Origin: an uncultured Acetatifactor sp.
Lineage (GTDB): Bacteria; Bacillota; Clostridia; Lachnospirales; Lachnospiraceae
Direction: 5' to 3'
Length of the DNA: 64,000 bases
Assembly: GCA_949840885.1 (NCBI GenBank)
Contig: CATKYJ010000004.1
Span: 97,341 to 161,340 of the forward strand
In this document: positions 28,590 to 36,675 of the stretch, piece by piece
Position numbering within the stretch: position 1 is the stretch's first letter
Layout: every line of letters begins with the position of its first letter
Program-made: the position numbers and the translations under genes
The notes under the pieces: model-generated
The model's database searches: none
What the model saw: only the letters and a program-made list of their open reading frames with translations
What the model was told of the DNA's origin: nothing

Positions 28590-29375
28590 TCAGTCCATAA
28601 CCGGGATGACCAGTTCCTCATGGGGATCCCGGTAAACCGTGTAGCCCTGAATCTCTCCGAACCGTGCCCAGCCATAGTCCTCGGGATTTCCCTCTACTTT
28701 CTGGCCGGGTCGGAATATCACATAATGACAACGGTATTCCCTCACCAGGGGAACCAGCTTTTCCATCTCAATGACTTCTTTCTCCATCTCGTCTTTCAGG
28801 GGATGGAGGATGGCCCATTCCCCCCTTGTCATTTCCCTTCCGTAAGGCATGCAGGTCACCGGCGAATACTGGCGCACATACTGGGTCAGTTCCAGCGGAA
28901 ACACCGCCATGACCTCACGCCCCGGCACATTGATGGCATCGCAGATCTCAACCACCGCATCCGGCATATGATAAATATTCTCCGCCCGGGAAAAAGAGGG
29001 GCTGGCGTAGATAAAGCTCCCGGATGCCGCAACGATCCCTGCCAGGCACAGCCCAAGGATCCGGGCGGCCCGTTCTCCCCGCTTCTGCCCAATCTCCCCC
29101 CAGAGGCGGACGAAAGTGTAGGCAATGGTAACCGTCATGGGAAGCAGCCACAAAACCCTCCAGTAAATCTCATCCTCCGCCATACGATACACCAGCTTCG
29201 AGAACAGTGGATTAAAGAACAGCGCCAGAAAGCAAAAAGGCATATAGAGGAAAAGAATCCTCAGATGCTTCCTCTTTTCTGTCAAAAACAGATACACCAG
29301 TGACACCAAAAAGCATATTCCGATTAATCCGGTTCCCATATAATCCCGGAACGCCCCGCTCACGCTACTCCACAT
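28590..29375 (-). CDS. Uncharacterised polytopic membrane protein with external C-terminal domain
   Basis: A 261-residue protein with about four spans in residues 15-125, then a soluble domain (about 130-261) containing MPDAVVEICDAINVPG, HYVIFRPGQ and a closing VYRDPHEELVIPVMD. It starts 11 bases after the stop of the DUF6077-type gene, with GGAGG before the ATG. The pair looks like the two halves of one large GT-C-like protein encoded separately. The intervening frame contains TAA, so a simple frameshift does not rejoin them. Function unknown; involvement in lipid-linked sugar transfer is a guess from context. Confidence 0.6.
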   Translation of the reverse strand: MWSSVSGAFRDYMGTGLIGICFLVSLVYLFLTEKRKHLRILFLYMPFCFLALFFNPLFSKLVYRMAEDEIYWRVLWLLPMTVTIAYTFVRLWGEIGQKRGERAARILGLCLAGIVAASGSFIYASPSFSRAENIYHMPDAVVEICDAINVPGREVMAVFPLELTQYVRQYSPVTCMPYGREMTRGEWAILHPLKDEMEKEVIEMEKLVPLVREYRCHYVIFRPGQKVEGNPEDYGWARFGEIQGYTVYRDPHEELVIPVMD

Positions 29376-29385
29376 ATATCCTCCC

Positions 29386-30465
29386 TCATTTTACAAAAAC
29401 GTACAAAAGCGCGTAGCCCACACAGGGAACGCAGCAGGCCGTCAATGAAAACAGCAGCCGAAGCCTCTTATAGCAGACAGCTCCACACAGGCCGCACAAC
29501 CCAATGACCATGCAGGAAAGCAGCGCCCCCAGCGTGCTGCACAGGCATCCGGCCATGCCGGCGGCTCCCAGCAGCAGATAGAGACTTATCGGAACTTTCT
29601 CTCCCTTTTGCAGATATCTAAGCAGAACCAAAAGCAACAGCAGCAGAAAAGGCACCACAATGCTTCCCAGCGTTGCCTTGCCCTGCCTGGTTCTGCCAAT
29701 CAGGAACGTCTCCGATGTGTACACGGAATAATTTCCGAACAGCACCAAAAGTTCCGTAAAAATCATGAACAATGCCCGCTGCCCGCCCTGCTCCGGAAAC
29801 AAAGAACAGCTGAACAGATAGTAGATTCCATAGGCCATGGCGATCAGCACCACCGGCAGCGCTACCTGGGCCACCACTACGGTCCGCATCCCCGACACCC
29901 TTGCCAGAAAGGCGATCCAAATGGAAAACGGGGCCAGCGCATGCCGAAAGTCCAGTTCCATCTCCCCTTGTCCATAAGGAGAAAGCTGATACATTTGATC
30001 CGAACTTTCCGCCAGGGAGGCCACAGCCACAAAATACGCATCATCCGCATCGTCAAAAGCAAGCCTCACGGCCTGCACCAGTTGAAAAAGCAGCCCCCCA
30101 GCAAAAACAGCCCAGAGCACCGCGCTTTCCGGGACTTTCTTTTTTGTCCGTTCTTTCATGGGCTCAAAAAAAGCAGGAACCTGCCCCCTTTTTCTGTGCC
30201 TGATCTCCAGGGCCACAGCGAAAAACACCAATATGGCCCCATACGCCCCAAAACACAGCGCCAGCCTGCTCAGACTCTGCTGTCTCAAAATCATCGGCAC
30301 GCACATCAGCTGAAATCCGGCCCATAGCAGAAACTGCCCGCTTACCCAGCGAAAAATCAATCTCCCGCCTCCGTCATACGCACGGGCACACAGGCCGCCG
30401 ATGACAGCAGGAAGCACCAGCAATAGAAGTCCTAAAATCAATATTTGAATCACCACAGCACTCAT
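29386..30465 (-). CDS. DUF6077-type polytopic membrane protein
   Basis: A 359-residue protein with about nine predicted spans. An external loop after the fourth or fifth span contains AFDDADDAYFVAVAS and DFRHALAPFSIWIA; an acidic DDADDAYF stretch of this kind marks DUF6077 proteins of Lachnospiraceae and resembles the catalytic acidic loop of GT-C transferases. The start overlaps the previous gene's stop by four bases (30462-30465), so the two are coupled. No substrate can be assigned. Confidence 0.65.
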   Translation of the reverse strand: MSAVVIQILILGLLLLVLPAVIGGLCARAYDGGGRLIFRWVSGQFLLWAGFQLMCVPMILRQQSLSRLALCFGAYGAILVFFAVALEIRHRKRGQVPAFFEPMKERTKKKVPESAVLWAVFAGGLLFQLVQAVRLAFDDADDAYFVAVASLAESSDQMYQLSPYGQGEMELDFRHALAPFSIWIAFLARVSGMRTVVVAQVALPVVLIAMAYGIYYLFSCSLFPEQGGQRALFMIFTELLVLFGNYSVYTSETFLIGRTRQGKATLGSIVVPFLLLLLLVLLRYLQKGEKVPISLYLLLGAAGMAGCLCSTLGALLSCMVIGLCGLCGAVCYKRLRLLFSLTACCVPCVGYALLYVFVK

Positions 30466-31832
30466 GTTCCTTTCTGTACGGAGACATCACTTGATACAGC
30501 GGTCGCAGGCGCAGCCGCTTCCGGATCCGCTTTGGCAGCTCCGGCCAGAGAGGTGAAAGCCTCCTGCCCGCCTGGCCCGGGCCTGCCCATGAATAGAAGC
30601 GGTATTGTCAGCCATAGCGCATTCACCCCTATGGTCAGTCTGTAGTCCATTTTTCCGGCTCCCCGCATAGTGACCACCGCTATCAAAAGACCTGAGATCA
30701 CGCAGCAGATGCCCGCAGCTATTACGGCTTTCCTCCGGACTTTCTTCCTCTCCTCCCGGGCTCCGCTGTCCCTCCTGCAAAGCACCCTGCAAAAAGCCAG
30801 TAAAACGGAAATCGCCAGCATCCATACAAACCACCAGCATCCGTAATCCACATAATATCTTGTGAGGACAGGGGCATTTTCCCGCATGACTTCATAATTC
30901 CTGGCGCTGCAGGAATCATATGCCTCCCCTGCCATCTGCAGCGGAAAGATCACCGGTGTCACCGCATACCCCAGCGCGTCCCAGCCTATCTGACGTATGA
31001 TCATGGGCGCATGATAATCCCATCCTGTCTTTGCCATCCGGAGATAATACTCCTTTGCGGTTTCCACGCCCACCTGGCTTTCCAGGCTCTCCTGGAAAGC
31101 TTCCATATCGTCCGGATGATAGGAGGCATTCCACACCACCTCTTCCGGCACGATCCTCACTTCCTCCCCATATCTACCATAGTCATTCCAGAGGGTAGGC
31201 CATGCGAAGCGGCTGGCCAAAGCCCCCTCTATGCTATAACCCGGCTTTTCCCGCTTGTCCGGATCAAGGGCCCCGGAAAGCGCTGCAAATGCCGCCGCGC
31301 AGGCAAATGCCCCAAGGAGAAGCCCTGCTACCCGTTTCTTCCGGATTCTATACTGGCAATCATTCACATTTGCCAGGTCACCCGACTCACGGGCGCCGGA
31401 TGTTATAAACTGACGGCAGCCCTTATTGCCCGTGAGTATAAACAGGGCCAGTAAAAACAGCACAAAGAGGGAGCTCATGAAAGAATAGGGCAGCAATGCC
31501 AGATGGCACTGCATGCCAAAGGGAATGGTTACAAACGCCAGTCCCCGCCACAGGGCAAACTTAGGTTCCACCGGCCGGAGGTTCTGTAAAAATAAAGTTC
31601 CCGCCAAAAAAGCAGCAGCCACCTGCAGGGAATAGAGGAGCGCAGGTCTCCCCCCCAAAAGGGAAAGCAATCCTCTGTACAGGAGAGACTGCGGCTCCCC
31701 GAAGCTTTGAACCTGAAAAAAATGACAGCAAAACCACCAGATCCCTAAAATGATCTGCACACTGAAGCCTATAAAAAGCATTCCTTTCAGCACCTTACAA
31801 AAACAGGACGCTGCCTTTCTCACATATTCCAT
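30462..31832 (-). CDS. Polytopic membrane protein of unknown function carrying an in-frame palindromic repeat
   Basis: A 456-residue protein with about four N-terminal spans, a large extracytoplasmic region (about 175-300) and three further spans. The ATG at 31832 is preferred over GTG at 31838 because TAGGAG lies five bases upstream. Residues about 131-155, TGNKGCRQFITSGARESGDLANVN, are encoded by a 72-bp palindromic repeat (24 codons) placed in the presumed cytoplasmic loop after a span, so the reading frame is preserved. The C-terminal tail is Ala/Pro/Ser-rich. It sits between the WecE-type gene and the DUF6077 gene, suggesting a role in surface glycan assembly. Confidence 0.65.
   Translation of the reverse strand: MEYVRKAASCFCKVLKGMLFIGFSVQIILGIWWFCCHFFQVQSFGEPQSLLYRGLLSLLGGRPALLYSLQVAAAFLAGTLFLQNLRPVEPKFALWRGLAFVTIPFGMQCHLALLPYSFMSSLFVLFLLALFILTGNKGCRQFITSGARESGDLANVNDCQYRIRKKRVAGLLLGAFACAAAFAALSGALDPDKREKPGYSIEGALASRFAWPTLWNDYGRYGEEVRIVPEEVVWNASYHPDDMEAFQESLESQVGVETAKEYYLRMAKTGWDYHAPMIIRQIGWDALGYAVTPVIFPLQMAGEAYDSCSARNYEVMRENAPVLTRYYVDYGCWWFVWMLAISVLLAFCRVLCRRDSGAREERKKVRRKAVIAAGICCVISGLLIAVVTMRGAGKMDYRLTIGVNALWLTIPLLFMGRPGPGGQEAFTSLAGAAKADPEAAAPATAVSSDVSVQKGT
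31369..31440 (-). repeat. Palindromic repeat copy E3, in frame inside a gene
   Basis: Read on the minus strand the element begins TATACTCACGGGC, has the second arm GCCCGTGAGTCGGG and ends CCTGGCAAAT. Its arms (CTCACGGGC and GCCCGTGAG) are perfect and differ from E1 by a paired A/T to G/C change. At 72 bp it adds exactly 24 codons without a stop to the gene at 30462-31832. It is the only copy in sense with its gene. Confidence 0.8.
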
Positions 31833-31848
31833 GGGCACTCCTATTGCC

Positions 31849-32979
31849 TTATCGATAAAACTCTTTCACTTTTTCGCAGATATAGTCCACCTGCTCCAGC
31901 ATCAGTCCATAGTACATAGGCAGGCGCAAAAGCCGCTCGCTTTCCCTTGTGGTATACCTGTCCTCCCCATGGAACCGCCCGAACTTCAGGCCGGCCGGAG
32001 CAGTGTGCAGGGGCACATAATGGAATACCGAGTGTACTCCCCTCGCTTTCAGATAATCGATCAGCGCCGTCCTCTCCTCGATATCCTTGGCCTTGCAATA
32101 GAACATGTGCCCATTGTGCACACAGCCCTCAGGCACCACCGGCAGTTCGATTTTTCCCTCTTCGGCCAGAGGCTTTAAGGTATCATAATACCGGTTCCAA
32201 ATAGCCAGTCTGGCGTCATTGATCTCCTCCGCCATCTCCAGCTGGGCATACAGATAGGCAGCGTTCATGTCGCTGGGCAGATAGGAGGAGCCGTAATTGA
32301 TCCAGGTATACTTGTCGATCTGGCCCCTGTAGTATTTGCTGCGGTTGGTTCCTTTCTCCCGGATGATCTCCGCCTCTTCCACATTCTTTTCATCCTGGAT
32401 CAGGAGGGCGCCGCCCTCCCCCATGCTGTAGTTTTTGGTCTCATGGAAGCTAAAGCATCCAAAGTCTCCTATGGTGCCAAGGGCCTTTCCTTTGTAAGTG
32501 GCCATGATTCCCTGGGCCGCATCCTCGATCACCGCCAGCCCATACCTTTTTGCAATGTCCATGATGGCATCCATCTCGCAGCTTACCCCGGCATAATGGA
32601 CAGGCACGATCGCCTTTGTCCGCTCCGTCACCGCCTCCTCTATCAGCTTTTCATCTATATTCATGGTGTCCGGCCTGATGTCCACGAATACGGGAACCGC
32701 ACCCCGCAGCACAAAGGCGTCCGCTGTGGACACAAAGGTATAGGCCGGCATAATGACCTCGTCCCCGGGGCCGATCTGCGGCACCAAAAGGGCGGCCAGC
32801 TCCGTGGCATGGGTGCAGGAGGTAGTCAGCAGGCATTTTGCCGTGCCGGTCTTCTTTTCAATCCATTCATTGCATTTTTGGGTATAGGGCCCGTCGCCGC
32901 AGATCTTCTGGTTCTGCACACATTCCTGGATATAGTCCATGGCTTTGGGGGCATAGGGTGGTACATTAAAGTTTATCAT
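31849..32979 (-). CDS. wecE: dTDP-4-amino-4,6-dideoxygalactose transaminase (WecE/RffA-type)
   Basis: A 376-residue PLP enzyme of the DegT/DnrJ/EryC1/StrS family, colinear with enterobacterial WecE: NVPPYAPKAMDYIQ near the start, GDEVIMPAYTFVSTADAF, VPVHYAGVSCEMDAIM, EDAAQG (Asp153), SFHETKNY (PLP lysine 182), IREKGTNRSKYYRGQ and FHGEDRYTTRESERLLRLP. WecE aminates dTDP-4-keto-6-deoxyglucose to dTDP-Fuc4N. RfbA and RfbB in this window make that substrate. No dedicated WecD acetyltransferase is adjacent, though two acetyltransferases are elsewhere in the locus. Gene order before GtrB/GtrII suggests Fuc4N as part of the repeat or a side chain. Confidence 0.9.
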   Translation of the reverse strand: MINFNVPPYAPKAMDYIQECVQNQKICGDGPYTQKCNEWIEKKTGTAKCLLTTSCTHATELAALLVPQIGPGDEVIMPAYTFVSTADAFVLRGAVPVFVDIRPDTMNIDEKLIEEAVTERTKAIVPVHYAGVSCEMDAIMDIAKRYGLAVIEDAAQGIMATYKGKALGTIGDFGCFSFHETKNYSMGEGGALLIQDEKNVEEAEIIREKGTNRSKYYRGQIDKYTWINYGSSYLPSDMNAAYLYAQLEMAEEINDARLAIWNRYYDTLKPLAEEGKIELPVVPEGCVHNGHMFYCKAKDIEERTALIDYLKARGVHSVFHYVPLHTAPAGLKFGRFHGEDRYTTRESERLLRLPMYYGLMLEQVDYICEKVKEFYR

Positions 32980-32998
32980 ACTGTCACCTTTCCTTTTT

Positions 32999-33934
32999 CT
33001 ATTTTCTATTTTTGCGGATGTCTCCGATGGTTCTGCTAATGATATATTTGGGACGGCCCTTTACTTCCTCGTAGATTCTGGCAATGTAATGGCCAATGAT
33101 CCCTAAACTCAGCATCAAAAAGCCCCCGATGACCAAAATCAACAGGATCACCGTGGTGAAGCCCTCCACAGCGGTTCCCGACAGATATTTTGCAAGGGTC
33201 TGGATAAACAGCACGATGCTGAACAGAATGGACAGCGTTCCCATCACCGTCACCAGCTGCAAGGGCAGTGTGCTGAAAGACGTGGCATTGGTGATGGCGT
33301 ATTTCATCAGGCTCAAAGACGACCACTTGCTCTCCCCAAACTGCCTCTCCCTCACCTCATAGGAGACATACTCCCTGCGGAACCCTGCCCAGAAGCTCAG
33401 CGCCCTGAAGAAAGTGTTCCGCTCCGGCAGCCCCAGCAGCACATCCACCACTTTCCTGTCCAGGAGCTTGAAGTCCGATGAGGCGTTCATGTCCATCTTG
33501 ATCAGCCTGCTCATGATCCGGTAGAACAGGCCTGCGGAAAGCCTGTGGGCCAGACTCTCCTTTCCCCTGGTCTCCTTGATGCCCTCCACCACCTCAGCTC
33601 CGTTTTGCCACAGCTTCCACATTTCCGGTATGACCTCGGGCGGATGCTGCAAGTCGCAGTCCATGACTACAACCGCATCTCCTCCCGCCAGCTCCAGCCC
33701 TGCGAAAATGGCGGCCTCCTTGCCAAAGTTGCGGGAAAACTCCGCCCCCTTGATTCTGGTGTCTTTCTCCGACACTTTCTGCACCTCCCGAAAGGTGGCG
33801 TCCCGGGAGCCGTCACTGATGAAAATAAGTTCATAGTCAATGGCATTTGCGGCAAGAACCCGGCCCAGCACCTTGGCAGTGTTGGCAATATTCTGCTCTT
33901 CATTATAGGCAGGCAGTACAATCGATAACAGCAT
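32999..33934 (-). CDS. GtrB/DPM1-like polyprenyl-phosphate glycosyltransferase
   Basis: A 311-residue GT2 enzyme with an N-terminal GT-A domain (LSIVLPAYNEE, VVVMDCDLQHPPEV, GESKWS) and two C-terminal spans, the arrangement of GtrB and dolichyl-phosphate-mannose synthases, which load a single sugar on undecaprenyl phosphate. The ATG at 33934 has TAGGAG eight bases upstream; the earlier in-frame start lacks one. The GtrII-like gene immediately upstream in the operon is the expected user of the lipid-linked sugar on the outer face. Confidence 0.88.
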   Translation of the reverse strand: MLLSIVLPAYNEEQNIANTAKVLGRVLAANAIDYELIFISDGSRDATFREVQKVSEKDTRIKGAEFSRNFGKEAAIFAGLELAGGDAVVVMDCDLQHPPEVIPEMWKLWQNGAEVVEGIKETRGKESLAHRLSAGLFYRIMSRLIKMDMNASSDFKLLDRKVVDVLLGLPERNTFFRALSFWAGFRREYVSYEVRERQFGESKWSSLSLMKYAITNATSFSTLPLQLVTVMGTLSILFSIVLFIQTLAKYLSGTAVEGFTTVILLILVIGGFLMLSLGIIGHYIARIYEEVKGRPKYIISRTIGDIRKNRK

Positions 33935-33952
33935 TTGCGTCTCTCCTAACAA

Positions 33953-35521
33953 CTAGCGGTGCACGTTCTCTGTCTTAATATACATGATCCCGTCCATGAT
34001 ACGGATGGAATCCGGCCCCGGGAAGCTGTCCATGGCAATATATTCCTCCGAATAATAGACCTCGCTCATGGCCTCAGCGGGCAGGAAATTCAAGGTGGCC
34101 CCCAGGTAATGTTTGATGAATAGCTGGTAATTCTTTCCTGTGTACAACAGGACATCGCCGTTCATGCCTATCATGCCTGACGTCACGTCCCGGGTGATGT
34201 CCGTCGCCGGAAACTGTTCCTCCGACACCACGCCGATCATGGCAATGGGGATGCCCGGATAGTACCCGTCCGTCTGCTCGATTCTGTCCAGCAGCCGCAC
34301 ACAGTAGGCATAAGTCTTCTCATAGCGCTTCTGGAGATTGGAATAGGCGATATTGTCCGCCACGCCGTAGCAAAAGACCAGAGTCCCCGCCGCGGCAAGC
34401 CCCAGCCACTCCATCCAGGCGCCCCTCTTTCCCCCGCAGTCGCAGCGGCTTACCAGCGACACGCCTCCGATGGCGTACAAAATCCATTGGTAGCGCATCA
34501 GCAGATGGTAATTCACAGCGGGCGAGATCAATAGTATGACATTGCTTGCCGCTGGCAGCAGAAGAAACAGAAAGCCCATTATACCAAAAAGAAGCGGATT
34601 CTTCCAGCATTTTCTCTTACAGATGATGAAAAGAGCGGCACCCCCCGCCACTCCTGCCAGAATACAGCAGGCGGCCAGGGAAAAGACGTTCGAAAACACC
34701 ACGTTCCCCTTAAAGGAAAATGCGAAGAAATCCCGGTACATCTCCACAATGGCAGACATGATTCCCCCGGACAGGAAGCCTCCGCCCTCCAGGCCGTCAA
34801 TGCCCTGATAGTTGTCCAGTTTTTTCCCCTGAATCCACAAAAGTACCTGCAGAATGACAAAGTACAGTGCAGCCCCCAGCGCTCCCATGTAAAGATAGCG
34901 AAAGGCGCCGCGGATCCTGTCTTTCAAAGCCGTCCCTTTTTGGTCCGCTTCCTCTCCCGCAAGCAGCATCCAGATGGCAAATATGGAAAGTATCATAGCA
35001 AAGGACAGGTATCCCTGATAGATTCCCATGCCAAACGCCAGGCACAAAGCCCCCGGCCCAAAGCCCCGCTTCCACTTTTTCGTAAAGAGCACCGAAAGCA
35101 CTGAGAGAAGCAGCGCCAGCATATAGCCGTCCAGGGTATACACATAGGCAAAGGTGGAGGCAAGCGCCGGAAAGGACACCAGCAGGCCGCTCACCAGCAT
35201 CACCGCCCAGGTTTTTCGCACCTCCAGAAGCTCGCACAGGGCCGCGGCCGCGCATCCCAGATATCCAAGCCCTAAAATGCCGATGAGCCAGGGCAGGGTA
35301 TAATAGGAGGATAAGCCGCAGGCCACTGTCAGAAACCATCTGCCCGAGGTGATCATGTTCTGGTCAAAGTACACGCTGTCCAGGCCGTCATGGTTGGGGA
35401 TGTCCGAAAGCAGGACCGGCATGTGAATCAGCAGTCCCAGCACAAAGCAGGTGAGAAACGCCAGTTTCCATTCCCGCCTGATTTTACCGTACCATATGCC
35501 AAATGCCTGTGCTGGCCTCAT
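33953..35521 (-). CDS. GtrII-like membrane glucosyltransferase
   Basis: A 522-residue protein with about eleven spans. An early external segment (PNHDGLDSVYFDQNMITSGR in part) and TLDGYMLALL resemble the GtrII family (PF14264 type), serotype-converting enzymes that transfer glucose from undecaprenyl phosphate to a polysaccharide outside the membrane. The GtrB-like gene follows after 18 bases, matching the usual gtrB plus specific-gtr pairing; no GtrA-like flippase was seen. The start at 35521 (MRPAQAFG) is used because GGTGG precedes it and the longer frame runs through a tandem promoter-like repeat. Confidence 0.75.
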   Translation of the reverse strand: MRPAQAFGIWYGKIRREWKLAFLTCFVLGLLIHMPVLLSDIPNHDGLDSVYFDQNMITSGRWFLTVACGLSSYYTLPWLIGILGLGYLGCAAAALCELLEVRKTWAVMLVSGLLVSFPALASTFAYVYTLDGYMLALLLSVLSVLFTKKWKRGFGPGALCLAFGMGIYQGYLSFAMILSIFAIWMLLAGEEADQKGTALKDRIRGAFRYLYMGALGAALYFVILQVLLWIQGKKLDNYQGIDGLEGGGFLSGGIMSAIVEMYRDFFAFSFKGNVVFSNVFSLAACCILAGVAGGAALFIICKRKCWKNPLLFGIMGFLFLLLPAASNVILLISPAVNYHLLMRYQWILYAIGGVSLVSRCDCGGKRGAWMEWLGLAAAGTLVFCYGVADNIAYSNLQKRYEKTYAYCVRLLDRIEQTDGYYPGIPIAMIGVVSEEQFPATDITRDVTSGMIGMNGDVLLYTGKNYQLFIKHYLGATLNFLPAEAMSEVYYSEEYIAMDSFPGPDSIRIMDGIMYIKTENVHR

Positions 35522-35572
35522 TTCAATCCACCGCCTTTCCTCACTCTTCCCGTCATGCCGCCTGCTGCGGCA

Positions 35573-35636
35573 CATACACCAGAACACAGTTCTGGTGTCA
35601 AGTACAACAGAACACAGTTCTGGTGTCAAGTACAAC
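35573..35636 (-). promoter_or_regulatory. Tandemly duplicated promoter/operator-like block
   Basis: A perfect 28-bp unit occurs twice (35581-35608 and 35609-35636). On the minus strand each copy carries TTGACA followed after 17 bp by a weak -10 (TGTATG for the first, TGTACT for the second). The 17-bp spacer is the inverted repeat CCAGAACTGTGTTCTGG or a one-base variant, a classic operator position. It lies 50-115 bases upstream of the GtrII-like start. The -35 boxes are perfect; the -10 boxes are poor, so activator or repressor control is plausible but unproven. Confidence 0.55.
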
Positions 35637-35656
35637 AGAAAACCAAGTCACTTCTC

Positions 35657-36499
35657 TTATGGCTTCAAAAGCTTCACGATTTCCTCCACGATCTTTTCCC
35701 GCCCCGCCTCGTTGGGATGGAGCCCGTCTACGGTGCACTGCTCCCATTCCTCCAGCGTCTCTTGAGGGAAAAAGTCATGGTACAGATCCACTGCCTCCAC
35801 ATTCAGTTCCTGCGCAAGCTCTAGCTCGGCGTTCACATAATCTTCCAGAATTCCCCCGCCATTGTCGACCTCCTCGCAGGGCAGCCCCCACTCCCTGTAC
35901 CAGGTATATATGGGCGTGACCAGAATAATCCTCATATCCGGATTTCGCTCCTGCAAATTCCTTACGGTACTGCGCAGCGCCCCCAAAAAAGTATATTCAT
36001 CGTAAAGGTCTTCGGGATTCTCAACTGGTATGCCGGCGTGGTAGTCATTGAGCCCGCGCCCGATCAATACGGTTTCCACCCTGTCAAAATCAACTTCCGC
36101 AAGTCCGTCAACGATGCCCGGAAAAGGCTCTGTATTGCTCTCCCGAAGCCTTGCCGACTGCTGTACCCGAAAATCCAGCGCCCGGACGGCTTTCGTAAGC
36201 CCTGCCAGGGACATGGATCCCTTTGCGGAATCCTGGCGCCTTTCTTCCTCCAGCCTGGCCGCGCAGGTGCCGCCCATGGAGGCATTGTAGACTGTCACAC
36301 CCAACGCCTCTGCCAGCTTGTCCGGAATCGCTTCTATATCCCCGATATCGGTAAATACGCTGTCCCCGAAGACTACTATGTCTGCCGTCTGCTGTCCTTT
36401 CTGCTCACTGTCCTGAAAGGTGACGGCATACAGCAGGCCAAAGCAAAGGAGGGCCCCAAGCCCGCATAAAACATTTTTCCATTCAATCCGTCTCTTCAT
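35657..36499 (-). CDS. Membrane-anchored SGNH/GDSL hydrolase
   Basis: A 280-residue protein with a signal anchor (about residues 9-27) and an external SGNH domain: block I VVFGDSVFTD (Ser47), block II YNASMGGTCAA, block III GRGLNDYHAG (Asn) and block V DGLHPNEAG (Asp-x-x-His). The catalytic set is complete, so it is likely an esterase, for example a deacetylase of surface sugars. The ATG at 36499 has GGGGAG six bases upstream. It follows pseG by about 130 bases. The substrate is unknown. Confidence 0.82.
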   Translation of the reverse strand: MKRRIEWKNVLCGLGALLCFGLLYAVTFQDSEQKGQQTADIVVFGDSVFTDIGDIEAIPDKLAEALGVTVYNASMGGTCAARLEEERRQDSAKGSMSLAGLTKAVRALDFRVQQSARLRESNTEPFPGIVDGLAEVDFDRVETVLIGRGLNDYHAGIPVENPEDLYDEYTFLGALRSTVRNLQERNPDMRIILVTPIYTWYREWGLPCEEVDNGGGILEDYVNAELELAQELNVEAVDLYHDFFPQETLEEWEQCTVDGLHPNEAGREKIVEEIVKLLKP

Positions 36500-36570
36500 C
36501 TGCCGCTCCCCAGCCACCGGCTCCTGTCCAATCCTTTCATCTGCATCACAACGCCTTATCCCACAGCCCG

Positions 36571-36675
36571 CGCTTCATCCACACGCCTGCTGTTATCTGC
36601 TTTGCTATCCGCTATGCGGATGGCGCCTCATCCGGACACCTCTGCTATTATCTCCTTCGCAATCCGCATTGCCCC
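36571..36675 (-). repeat. Imperfect tandem duplication at the 3' end of pseG
   Basis: The segment 36624-36675, which covers the last codons of pseG (AMRIAKEIIAEVSG and stop), is followed by a diverged copy at 36571-36627 that would read AIRIADSKADNSRRV. The copies share AGATAA, AGCAG, GTGT and GATGA blocks in the same order. The downstream copy is not translated because it lies past the stop. It looks like a decayed local duplication. Confidence 0.6.

Noticed and set aside
29375..29400. Frameshift joining the DUF6077-type gene to the next gene
   Set aside because: Joining frames through the T5 run meets TAA or TGA in each alternative frame, and the second gene has its own GGAGG and ATG, so two genes are the simpler reading.
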